From Xiphias gladius (taxonomy: Eukaryota > Chordata > Actinopteri > Istiophoriformes > Xiphiidae), in NCBI RefSeq assembly GCF_016859285.1, contig NC_053415.1, positions 12,644,501 through 12,708,500 on the forward strand: DNA of 64,000 bases. Direction: 5' to 3'. A program made the translations under genes and the position numbers. Shown here one piece after another: positions 1-10,500 of the stretch (positions are counted from its first letter, which is position 1; each line of letters opens with the position of its first letter). The notes below the pieces were generated by a model. It made no database searches. It was given only the letters and a program-made list of their open reading frames with translations, and had not been told where the DNA came from.

Positions 1-1125
1 TCTCCTTATCCTCAGTGGCCCCAGCCTCATCTTGCCAGAGTTCACTCAGAGTTAATCTAGGCTGTATTTATCAGCCTCTGCTGCTTTGGCCACATTCATG
101 TCACACCATTCAGGTTGTAATCATGGGCAGTTGAGTGGGAAAGAGCATTCACGTCAGCCTCCTGTTTGTAATTCCAGGTCGGAGATATGGGAATGTCTGA
201 CAGCTACATCTCCCACTTGGTGTCCAAAGTGAGATCTATGATTTATTATATGGGCTACTGAAGAGTGACCTCTAATAAGTGGGTAAATGACCAGAAAGCC
301 TCCTTTGCTCACATTTTTAATCCAAATAACATCCAATATTAACCCAAATTGCCAATTTAGCTGAGTAAAAAGTAGGTATACGCCGTTTGTAGTTACCTTT
401 TAAACAATAAAGAGGTAACTTAGCAAGTTATCAGGGGATGACATTTTGAAATAATGCCAGAACATAGCCTCGTTGGAATAGAGGGAAGTTTTTCTTGTTT
501 ACGAATGCATGATTTCAGCATTTGAGCTATTGTTAATGTTAGCATGGTAATCTCACTTAATCTCAACTAGTCCAACATACTGGAGCCTAGAAACTTTTTT
601 TTTTTTTTTTTTCTGGTTCTAACACACGAAAATAATTTCCCAGTTTTGCCTCAAAAGGTTTGGTTTGTGGTTCTTTTCCAACCATGAAAACAGACTTTTT
701 TGAATTGCTTAAAACATTAGAGATGGGCGGCAATTCCGAGGTCTGTCCACAGAAAAACTGTTCCTGGCACTTTTTCCTAACAGCTGTTCAGCTTCAAGGT
801 CCTATGATATGTTATCTATCAGTTAAAATGAGCACACTTAAAATTTTCCTTCAAAAATGTTGCCTTTTTTAATGCAGTGGTATCCAGTCATGATTTGGAT
901 GCGTTGGGAAAACTAAAGCCCTATGACTGTTTCCACTGAATTTCACGGGAATCCATCCAATTACTGTCAATATTTCCTCTGGGCCAAAGTTTTGGACTGA
1001 CTGACCGACGAACTGACGAACCCCCTAAAACACCATTAGCTGTGTGCCAACTCTAGAGCCCGAATGTTTTATTTTTTCGATTGCTTCAGAGAGCGAAAAG
1101 ATCTTAGTTTTAATTTAATACAGAC
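1..1125. other. col6a2 intron sequence at left edge
   Basis: This lies downstream of the last collagen exon seen in the window, in the direction of col6a2 transcription. I searched both strands for further Gly-X-Y exons and found none, so the next col6a2 exon should be beyond the left edge. The stretch is AT-rich with a T-run near 594-612. The short open frames here have no recognisable protein signature. Confidence 0.6.
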
Positions 1126-4100
1126 CTTTTCTCCGTGGTCACCACGTGGCCCGCTGTCACCAACTTCTCCATTGTAGCCATCTGGTCCCTTTAAGAGTCA
1201 AAAACAAAATCATTCAGTAGTTCAGTAAACCAGTAAACTAATCTTTACGGGTCTCTGGCAGATGGATTGTAAAATTAACCAGCCACATGCATTTTTTCAT
1301 TTAAATACAATGCATTTCTTTAAATACAATGCTTACAACAGAATTGGACCTGTTAATTATCTTACCAAAGATAAACTTTCCCACCTCGACCAAAATATAC
1401 CACATTTAACATTTGTAGCAGCTGTTCTGCATGTAAGTGAATACTAGCACCTTGAAAGTAATGCGAAAAATAATTTTGTATAACTAGTCGACTCACCTTA
1501 TCACCTGGATCCCCCTTGCAACCAGGAGCTCCAATTCGGCCAAATTTACCCTGAAGATTTCACAGAGACAATCATTTATTATCAGTATTATTATCAGAGT
1601 CATAGTGTAATGTATGTTTTGCTTTGTCATATGAAGACTCACCTTTTGGCCATCAGTTCCATTCCTGCCAGGTACACCTGCTGCACCCTGAGCGTTTGGA
1701 CGTCAGTGAAGACAGAAAATTAACTATAGCTGATGCTGTTGGGTGTAGTAGGAAGTAAAAAGAAAACACGTCTAACGTTAAAAATGTTACTTACCTTTGC
1801 TCCAAATTCTCCGACTGTACCCTGGTGAGGTAAAACAGGCCCATTAGTCCAAATAAAACTTCTTTCAATTTGACAGATGAACAGAAAAGCAGGAATATAA
1901 ATATTTAGCTCTCACCTTGTCACCTTTCAAACCAGTCTCTCCCTATACAAAAGCACAGGACATGTTATTGAGATTTTTTTTTTTTTTAAATTACGCATTA
2001 GATAACAAAGTAGCACAAAAAATCTCCAGCCTGAGCAAACCTTTTGACCAGGTTGTCCGATTGGACCTTCAATGCCAGGATCACCCTGAAATATAGTAAA
2101 TTATATTCAGCATTAAAATGACGAAACAGTATTTTTAAATAGAATTTTAAGTGTTATAATGATTCATTGTTTATTAAGTTCCCGTAGACATAATTTTTAC
2201 CTACCTGTTTACCCTTTTCACCTTTTGACCCAGCATGACCTGAGTTTCCTTTTATACCCTATAAATAAGAGGAAATATTGACATTTTAAGAAAACAATTT
2301 TTGGTACAAGTAGAAATATACACACATCATTTATATACTTTTGATTTTGTTTTTCATTACTCACTTTTGGACCTTTAAACCCTTTTGGTCCAGGCATTCC
2401 AGGAATGGTCGTGCAGTCATGGTCGTAACACTACAAGGTCAAGGATGGAAAAATAAAACAATGTTAAATGTGGTAATACGTGAAGACAAAGGAAACGAGA
2501 GATGTGGTGCATCCTAACAGCAGAAATGTATCCAAAACCCTTTTTTAAATACTAGTCTTGTTAATAGCACATGCATAATCTTTCTTACCTGCAAATAAGC
2601 TTGGTATTTCTGCAAAGAAAAGACAGCAGTAAGTGAAAAGCACCTGATAGTGATACTGTAATTAGATCAGTATCAAAATATAAGCGTTCGAGGCAAGAAG
2701 GGAAAAAAAATTTAGATCACCATGGCTTTTATGATACGATCGATAGATTTAGAATTTATTTCCGGTCGCCCGTGAACGATGTCCACAGCTGTGTAGTTGT
2801 CACGGTAAAGTTCAGAGGGCGAGTCGGCTATCTCTGTCATCACTAATTCATCAAGCAAAGCAGACGCTGCCACTGAGAAAATGTGGATCCCTTTCTCCCG
2901 GGCCCTCTCTGCCATCATTTTGATCCCTCCACATGGATGTCCTGTCTCGTGGCCATCAGTGATGACCACAGAGAAGAGGACTGCCTTCGTCCCCGAGGAT
3001 TGGGTGGTCACTTGCTTGGTCATGTTTCCCAGGGCGCAGTCGATGTAGGTGCCTTTGCCCATGTATGTGATTTTCTGGAGGTTCTTGATGAAGTTCTCCC
3101 TGGTCGTTAAGTTGCTGAACACGAAATAATCCTGGGAGAAATGCAGGCCTCCTATGGACCAGGTGATCTGGATCTGGCCTTTGTACTCCTCATCAACCAG
3201 CTTCTGGGCGAAGATCTTGGCAAACTCTATGACGCTGTCCACCAGGGCACCAGACGGGGACTCCTGTAAGGCGACCGTCTCTGAGGTGTCGATGGTGAAA
3301 TACAGCTTGATGGGACATTCGGTTTTCCAGGCTGCAGAAAGGAGTGATTCATGTGTAAACATCTTTACTGCACAATTTGTTGCCTTTGACGCAAATTACA
3401 AATCTATTGCATGCATAGGTGCAATGTAACTAAGTAGTTTTACTCAATGACTGTACTTAAGTACAAATTTGAGGTACTCTCACTTTACTTGAGTATATTC
3501 TTCTCATGCCACTTTATACTTCCACTCACTATATTTCAGAGGGAAATATTATACTATTAATTCTAACACAACTATTATATAGCTTTTTGTTACTTTACAA
3601 ATTAAGATTTTTGCATACAAAACACATGAAGAGCTTATAAAATATTATGCTTTGTTATAAATTAAACTACCCAACAGCATTTACAAGTAGGGCTGAACTT
3701 TTTAGTTGTTAAAATGATGGACAGAACGTTTCCTTGTCATTTTCCAAGCAAAAATGCCAAACTTTTCATGGTTCAAACTTTAAAACCGAAGTTTTGCTGC
3801 TTATCCTTTTAATTATTTTTAATAGATTTAATAAATATTATGATTTGTAATTTAAATTTTACTTGTAATAAATCCGAGGATTGGAGTATTGGTTGGATAA
3901 AGCAAGCAATGTGAAGGTGTTGCAGCTCTATATAAAGTAGTTAAAATTGCTTCCACATAATGCACGAGTTATAATGATAGTTATATTCTATGTAATAGTA
4001 TAACAGTACTTTGCTTTTGATACTTTAAATACATTTTCTTGATTACATTTACATACTTTTTTGCATTTTTAGTGTTTGTAATTGAGTATTTTTACTATGT

Positions 4101-4912
4101 GGTGTTTGTACTTTGTAAAGGATCTAAATACTTTTTCCACCACCGGTACTTATGTATGGCTTTGACATACTTTTAATTTACTTGATTCAGTTCACTTCAA
4201 CTCCACTACATTTCATAGGGAAATATTGTACTTTTTACTTCACTACATTTTTTTCTCAAAGCTTTAGTTACTCACTACTCATCAGATTAATATTTTTCAT
4301 ACAAAACATATGATCAGTTCATACATTATTTATACATTCTTAGAGATTAAAACCAAAAAGTATATAAAGCCATCAAAATAAGATCCACCTTGACCAACTA
4401 TTAAAGTGCTGCTAGTGTTAATGCATCAGTAATAATAATCCAATAATATGATAATGTAACACTAACTGGGACCATTCTGCATAATGAGTATTTTTACTTT
4501 TGGTACTTAAGTTCACTTTGTTACGAATACTTCTGTACTTTTAAACAAGTTATAATTTGAATACCGGACTTTTACTTATAATGGAGTATTTTTACTATGT
4601 GGTAATTCTACTTTTACTTAAGCAAAGGATTGGAATACTTCTACCACCACTGAGTACACAAAAAGGCCTCAGTTCTTATGAGGCAAAACCAATAATAAGA
4701 TTAGAATTATATTTTATTGAGCTTTAACGTAATAAATGGAACTCACTCACACAACCTTTGGGTCTTGTCGTGGGCTCGATTGGGAGCGGAGGCTGAGTCG
4801 GTTCTGGACTGTCACCTCGCCCAGGAATTGGCCTGGGTCCACGAGGGGTCAGATCTTGAGGGATCGCAGCTTGGAGCATGCACAGAAAAATGAACCCTGA
4901 AATCATCCCCAT
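1126..4912 (-). CDS. col6a2: Collagen type VI alpha-2 chain, 5' part (partial)
   Basis: This is a chain of collagen VI, the beaded microfibril of the extracellular matrix. Eleven coding exons join in phase, read right to left: 4756-4912, 2721-3331, 2589-2609, 2365-2430, 2205-2258, 2041-2085, 1916-1942, 1795-1821, 1643-1687, 1497-1550, 1126-1188, giving 390 residues. Residues 1 to about 19 are a hydrophobic signal peptide; a proline-rich linker follows; residues about 58-250 form a von Willebrand A domain with MIDAS-type motif DTSET and a VITDGH strand. Gly-X-Y repeats start at residue 274, in exons that are multiples of 9 nt. The single helix cysteine (GAPGCKGDPG) falls at helix position 89, as in the alpha-1 and alpha-2 chains, and the vWA sequence GHPCGGIKMMAERAREKG points to alpha-2. 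The chosen ATG lies 17 nt inside an exon with a pyrimidine-rich acceptor, implying an upstream non-coding exon. The rest of the helix and the C-terminal vWA domains lie off the window. Confidence 0.9.
3440..4655 (-). repeat. Two AGTA-rich teleost MITE-like repeats in col6a2 intron 1
   Basis: Two adjacent copies (about 3440-4147 and 4143-4655) of a common fish repeat. Read on the minus strand each begins with a GTGGTGGTAGAAGTATTCC-like end followed by many TTAAGTAAAAGTA motifs. The first copy appears to contain a piece of another fish repeat (about 3700-3790, with AAAAATGCCAAAC). I did not define target-site duplications, so a hAT-type assignment is only a guess. Confidence 0.65.
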
Positions 4913-5324
4913 TTTTCCTACAAGCCCTAAAAAATAAGACAGAGGGGGGTTGGGACAGGTTTTGAAGGTTTTTAAGCCCAAAGCTCTCTTTTAATGCAGG
5001 AAATAGCTGTCAAACAAGTGAGTCTTCACAGGAGGCATCTACTGCGTGAGAAAAGAGGTCAATATTTATATTGTAGCTGAACTAAAAATGTGGTAGTTAC
5101 ATCCCACACGTTTGGTGTGAGCTGACAGGGCAGTGGCGTGGTGCTGTAGGCGAGGAGTACTTCTACTAGAAGTGCACAATATTCCCGTAACTCATCATCT
5201 GCAAACAACAGATGGATAAAACACAGTTAAACTGATTGTTTAGCGACACCTCAAACTATTTCCTGTCAAGAACATCAAAACATAAAGAAGACAACAGATG
5301 CATTAGGTTTGTACCAGTGTGCTG

Positions 5325-5640
5325 TTGTACAGTGGTCGGCAAGTTCTATACTTAAGTAATATTTTGAGGTACTTGTACTTTACTTGAGTATTTCCATTTT
5401 ATGTTACTTCATACGTCCCCTCTACTGCATTTCAGAGAGAAATGTTGTACTTTTTCCTCCCCTCCACTTTATTTAACAGATAACAGTCTTACTAGTTACT
5501 TTGCAGTTTCACATCCACACATTATGAGCCTCATCCTATAAAAATGATGCATTGTTACAGGTGAAACTACATGAGCTTTTAAAGCCACGAGGAGAGATTT
5601 TGGCATTTCAAGCTGCACACTACACTGCACCAAGCTTTTG
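5325..5640 (-). repeat. AGTA-rich teleost repeat fragment near the col6a2 5' end
   Basis: The stretch begins with the same tacttaagta/tacttgagtatt motifs as the 3.4-4.6 kb copies and continues with a segment (5479-5531) that recurs with two mismatches at 8944-8996. It lies between the CpG island and the first coding exon of col6a2, so probably in an intron interrupting the 5' UTR. Confidence 0.55.
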
Positions 5641-5649
5641 TACGAGTTT

Positions 5650-6200
5650 AAACAAAGTGTCCTCACCGAGGCGACGGCTCTGGGAGTGGAACAATGCGGG
5701 CCGCGACGTGAGGCTGTCGGGAAACTCAAGCAATCGCCGCAGACCGTAGATTCCCGTGAAGCATCTCAGTCACGAAGCTCCCGTATCAGCGCGCTCAGTC
5801 GGGGTCAGCTCGCGTTCGAGGGGGCAGCCCGTTTTATTCTCAGACGGAGCGCGAGCGCGTCCGCGTGCGCGCGCGTGCGTGCGCGTCCGAGCGCGCGCGG
5901 CTGGACTCAGGACGGGGCCGGACAAGCACCGTCTCCCAAACGAGGGCGTGATTCTGGACACCGTGGTGGCTCTGTACAGGCACGACGCGCCGCGGCGGCC
6001 TGCTTATCCGCCTGATCTGACAGAACAAACGCGAGGGGGGGGGCGGACTGCTTCTCTCCCGCGAGCGGCTCCACGGACGCCATCAGTCCCGCTGCTCCAC
6101 ATCCTTACATGGAGAGAGCTGCGCCCACGAGCGGCCTGTTTACGTTCCAGGGCCATGCAGCGGGCGAGATGTCACGTTGGAATTTAACCGCCGCAGCCGT
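5650..6200 (-). promoter_or_regulatory. CpG island, probable col6a2 promoter and non-coding first exon
   Basis: This is the most CpG-dense stretch between the left edge and marchf4, including a nearly pure CG/TG tract at about 5848-5900. The col6a2 start codon at 4912 follows a good 3' splice site (AG at about 4929), which requires an upstream exon on the minus strand; CG|GTGAGG at 5667/5666 is a plausible donor for it. I infer that transcription of col6a2 starts between about 5670 and 6200. Overlapping open frames on both strands here look like by-products of high GC content rather than genes. Confidence 0.45.
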
Positions 6201-8470
6201 CCAGCGTTTAGACTGTAACGCGACTAACGAAACAGTGGACTGGCCGTTTGTCAGAAAAACTAGCCTGCTGCTATTTTGATAAATGATATATCAGCTTAGT
6301 CAGTTTTTAAAGGCAAAAATCCCAAACATCTGCCGCCTCCAGTTTCTCGGATTCGAGCATGTGTGGTATAGATGTGTGCGTGCGTGTGCGAGCGTGTGCG
6401 CTTGTAGACGGTATATGCACAAGGACAAGTACGTTGGTTAAAAGTACTGTACTCCTACTATACATCTTGAGGAATGGCATTTTGTGTAACTTCAAAGATC
6501 CAGATTTTACAAAAAGCCTATGATGGCCTTTTAAAAATGTTTTGCAGCGCATTTTCACACTGTATTTGATGGCATCAGCAGTGGCTAGAAGAAGGTAACC
6601 TAACTTTGACCGGCTGAAACAGTAGGATGCAACACATCCGTGCATCAGTATTTCAACCAAATCAATATGTAGTCATATGATATGATAAAACACACACAGG
6701 GGCCATGCTTTGCGTTATGAGCACCTTTACTACATTTTGCTGTTAATGCTTCTGTGTTTTACTTACAAAGATGTTAAATGCTTTTACTTTGTGAACAAAG
6801 GTGCGGTTTTCAGTCATTGTTTCTCACCTGAGTGCTATGTGTGTATCTTTGACGTCTAACAGACACGTTAGATTCATTTCCTTGCTCATTCAACAACTGC
6901 AAGGTAGTTTTGTTTTTGTTTTTCTTAAAACTTTTAAACCTACATTCTTTACATCCATGTTCCCATGCTTGCAGTCTTCTTCATCACTGTCTCTGCTGGA
7001 ATATCAGAATAATGTTTATCTTGTCACCGGGGTGGTCGTGCATGAGAACTTACAGAACGGGGCACAGTCTTAAGGAGGCTGCTCTGTAGTACTACCTTTA
7101 CATAAAAGACCCAACTATTTTCAACCTGTAACTCCTGGAGAGGCTCATGCGATACCCTATAACTTCCAGATACCACTATAATTTTTACATTTTTGCATTG
7201 AACTTGTTAACCCACATTTATTTAAATTGAACTTCATTTTCTTTCTTTCTTACAAAGGAATATTTTTTAGGGGAAAAAAGCACATAGAGGCCCTCTGCAA
7301 TTGATGGCACTACAGATGCTGCAGCACGAGCTTAGTTCTCGCAGTCAATCCATTTTTTTTCATCGTCTCCTGAAGGACATTTTCCCTTTCAGACACTGTA
7401 AATTATTACAGATGACCTGCCTGTCTTTTCATGCCTCTATGATTTTATTCAGTTTTTAACGAACGAAGGGCAGACACGTGTCCTCTCTGCCGTAGCTTTG
7501 CCGAGGTCACCCTGTGGCCCCGATGAAGGGATATTTATGCTTCATTTAACTTTAGTATTTATAAGCAGGTACAGACATGCTTTGGTGAAAACGTTGTGAG
7601 AGGCACCTACAGACTGTGGAGTGTATAACTACACTGTAAGTTTTCCTACAGCTGATCAAGGACTCCCACCATTAAGATGCATCAGTTATGCTCTCACACT
7701 GGGATGCATTAGTATGCGGCACAGCTTGTCACTGTAATTATCCAGGCCTTTTTGTCACGCAATACTTTCCTGAAGAGGTTTATAATCAATATTTGAGTAA
7801 CCACCACCTACTGTAGACGTATGTTCATGTTCTCTAACCTGGTGAGGAATTAGGTAAAGAAAAAACATATTTTAAGTTTATTCTCAGCAATTTATACAAT
7901 TAAGGCAAAAATAAATAAATAAATAAAAATTTATACAGTGGAAATCAGGAGAGAGGAAACAAACACGTAAGCAAACAAAGAAACTCTAGAAAAAATATCC
8001 TGACAAACTTAAAGAAGCTGTGCAAACAGACATTTTTCAGCACGCAGGATTACAGGCTAGACCCCGTCAAATCTGGATAGGATATAATGGTATATCTGAG
8101 CCAGATTTTACTCGATAAAATTGTCCAGATAACGTAAAGCTATGGCGTTTTGAACTGCTCCCAGTCATCAACAGTGCAAACAAAACAAGGAAGTGATGTT
8201 CAACAGGGGGAAATGTGGGAATATTTTGGGATTGGACTTTTAGTGGCATGTACCCTAATTTGAGAGATGCCTTTTAATCAGGTCACACAGATTGTAGTGG
8301 TCTTTGACACTATGCGACTATCAGCAGGAATGCTTTAGTGTATGCGGCCTGCTGTTTATCTGCGTTCAAAGGCAGCAAGCTCAGGGAGTCCCTCATCAGG
8401 GGCTCAATTAAAAAAGTGCAGCAATACATCCATTGACCTGCTCACAAAGTGCTGCCACTGCTTATAGAGC
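6200..8470. other. Intergenic DNA between col6a2 and marchf4, no gene seen
   Basis: The stretch is AT-rich, with a TG/CG-rich patch at about 6360-6410 and a diverged AGTA-repeat-like portion at about 6420-6790. I find no exon pair with conserved protein sequence. Some may hold col6a2 regulatory DNA, but nothing in the sequence proves it. Confidence 0.5.
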
Positions 8471-8476
8471 ACCCAA

Positions 8477-8502
8477 GTGTGTGTGTGTGTGTGTGTGTGT
8501 GT
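8477..8502. repeat. (GT)13 microsatellite
   Basis: A perfect GT dinucleotide run, followed by a short GTT variant and a G-rich patch. The open frame crossing it on the opposite strand is an artefact. Confidence 0.95.
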
Positions 8503-8816
8503 TGTTGTGAAGGGGGGAGGTGCATTTCTGAAAAGCTGCTGAGTGAGCAAGTGAGCCAGTAAGAGAGAGGCAGGCAATCTGGGAACATTCTTTTTAGACG
8601 TCTGCTGCATCCAGATGAACATCAGCAGGGAAGCTGTGCATCACGAGGCCAGGAACAAGTTTACAAGATTAGGTACAATGAAAAATTAATTACGTTATTT
8701 ATGACACTGTTATGTGTTTGGATATGTATGTTGATAACAGTTGTCATCACCAGTACATTTGGTAACATCCAGTCCATTGTTTAATACTATATACTAAGAG
8801 AGCTCATCTACAGTAT

Positions 8817-9135
8817 GTACCACAGTTCAGATTTTTTACTTCAGTAAAAGCAACAAGACCACCAGTAGAGACAACAGTGGAGTCCAGGACTTTTATCGTT
8901 CCATCCCTGACAAAGTCCCTGTCCCTGGATTTTTATAATATAAGATAACAGTTTTACTAGTTACTTTGCAGTTTCACATTCACACATTATGAGCCTATAT
9001 AAGAGTTTTTCTTTTTCAAATTATACAGATGGAATAAGTGTATTCGTACTACTGGGTGTCACCACAGTAGAAAATTTTTAAATCCTTCAGACAGTACAAA
9101 GGCTTTAAGTAGAAATACTTTGATATTAGCACAAA
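8817..9135. repeat. Diverged AGTA-type teleost repeat
   Basis: It contains scattered taagtagaaatactttga-like motifs and a segment (8944-8996) nearly identical to 5479-5531, so it derives from the same interspersed family. Boundaries are approximate and the copy looks old. Confidence 0.45.
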
Positions 9136-10290
9136 AATGTACTGAAGATATGCAGATTTGCCTCATGCTACAGCTGGTTGTATTGGAACTAGTTTATATA
9201 CTGTTGGGTAGATGAATTGATAGACTGATAGTTCACTGAATGTTGTTGCCGAATGTGGTTTCTGTCTGGGAGGAGGTGGTGGTGGTGATAATGGTTGCTG
9301 GCCAAGACCTTCAGCCATCATTGTGTTTACAAGACAAGAGATCAGAATTCGTCCTTTTGGCAGCACTCCTTCTTCATCCTCTCATGTTGGACTGAGGGCG
9401 GACTGGACGCTACAATGACACACTATCTGAAAGTGGTATTAGGAGATGAGTCGGGGGGCCAGCTGGTTAGCATGCTAACTTCAGTAGAGGAAAAGAAGTG
9501 ATAGGAATACAAGCTAAACAAGCCTTTACACTGGCGTTGCTTTCCACCGCCGGAGACAGCTCTCGGCGAGGAAATAAATGAAGTGTGATACTGAACTCAT
9601 AACCTTGCCTCTAGACTGTTAAGTAAACAGCTGTTACAGCAAATTTTTGCCATGTAGTAATAGCAAAAACTTACATATAGCACCTTTAAAGTTAAAATGG
9701 TTGCATAAATGTGCTGAGTTACTCTCCACCTTTAGTGATTTCACGTACTGTGTATTACCATGGTTTCACACAGACAGGCAAAATCTATTACAGTTGGCAG
9801 TCATCTTAACTGTTTACAGAGGCGCAGTCGTTCCCATGCCTGCTGGTGAAAGGTAGGTTTCATCCTTGTAACTGTCATATGTCATGCGGAAATAACCTTG
9901 AGAAAGACACGAAACGCTTACTTACAGTTGTAACTGCATCAAAGCGACTGTTGAAAGTGCATACACAGTTGCCTGGTTTCAGACTTTTAAATTGCTGCCG
10001 ATGTCTCAAATGTGGCCACTTTAAGGTCAAGCTAGTTCTGCTCAGTGTAGCCACCGTTTAGCAAGTCCTCAAGGGCAGTACATGAATGAGCCAGCAGGGG
10101 GAGAACACAAACTGCAAAACCATGTCAGTGAGATTCGTTTCTATTATTGATGGTCATGCTTGACAATTGAAGTACATAATGTCTTTCATCTTTTCAATTG
10201 GTTCCACTCTTGTAAAAGTCTATTTAAGCATAATGAAAGATCCCAGATAAAGTAATGATCTGAGTGTTTTTTGCAGAGAGTGCAAGTCCC
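9136..10290. other. Intergenic DNA, nothing recognised
   Basis: Several open frames of 65-70 codons cross this stretch on both strands. None shows a domain, a codon pattern or splice sites that connect to a neighbour, and I see no RNA gene. Confidence 0.45.
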
Positions 10291-10294
10291 TAAA

Positions 10295-10500
10295 TGGAGG
10301 CATGGTGACGGCTCAGTAGTTAATCCTGTCATCCCACAGCAAGAAGGTCCTGGGTGCGAATCTCAGCTCCAGATTTCCTGTTTGGAGTGTCTTGCTGTGT
10401 GTGTCTGTGTGTTTTGGGGTTCCTCCCACAGTCCAAAAACATGCTGATTGGTTAAACTGGAACCTCTAAATTGCCTATATGTCTGTTTTTCTCTATATTG
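10295..10500 (+). repeat. SINE-like repeat with tRNA-type B-box
   Basis: The order of segments matches a very common fish repeat: a head resembling gtggctcagtggttagc, then acagcaagaaggtcctggg, a B-box-like ggtgcgaatc, a GT-rich middle, tcccacagtccaaaaacatg and a tail with ctctaaattgcc. It is diverged from the usual consensus, so probably an old, inactive insertion. Confidence 0.6.

Noticed and set aside
5638..6187. Overlapping open frames of 125 and 143 codons (and two on the other strand) in the CG-rich stretch
   Set aside because: All frames stay open because of high GC content; the peptides are Arg/Ala-rich, lack domains, and the stretch fits a CpG island better than a gene.
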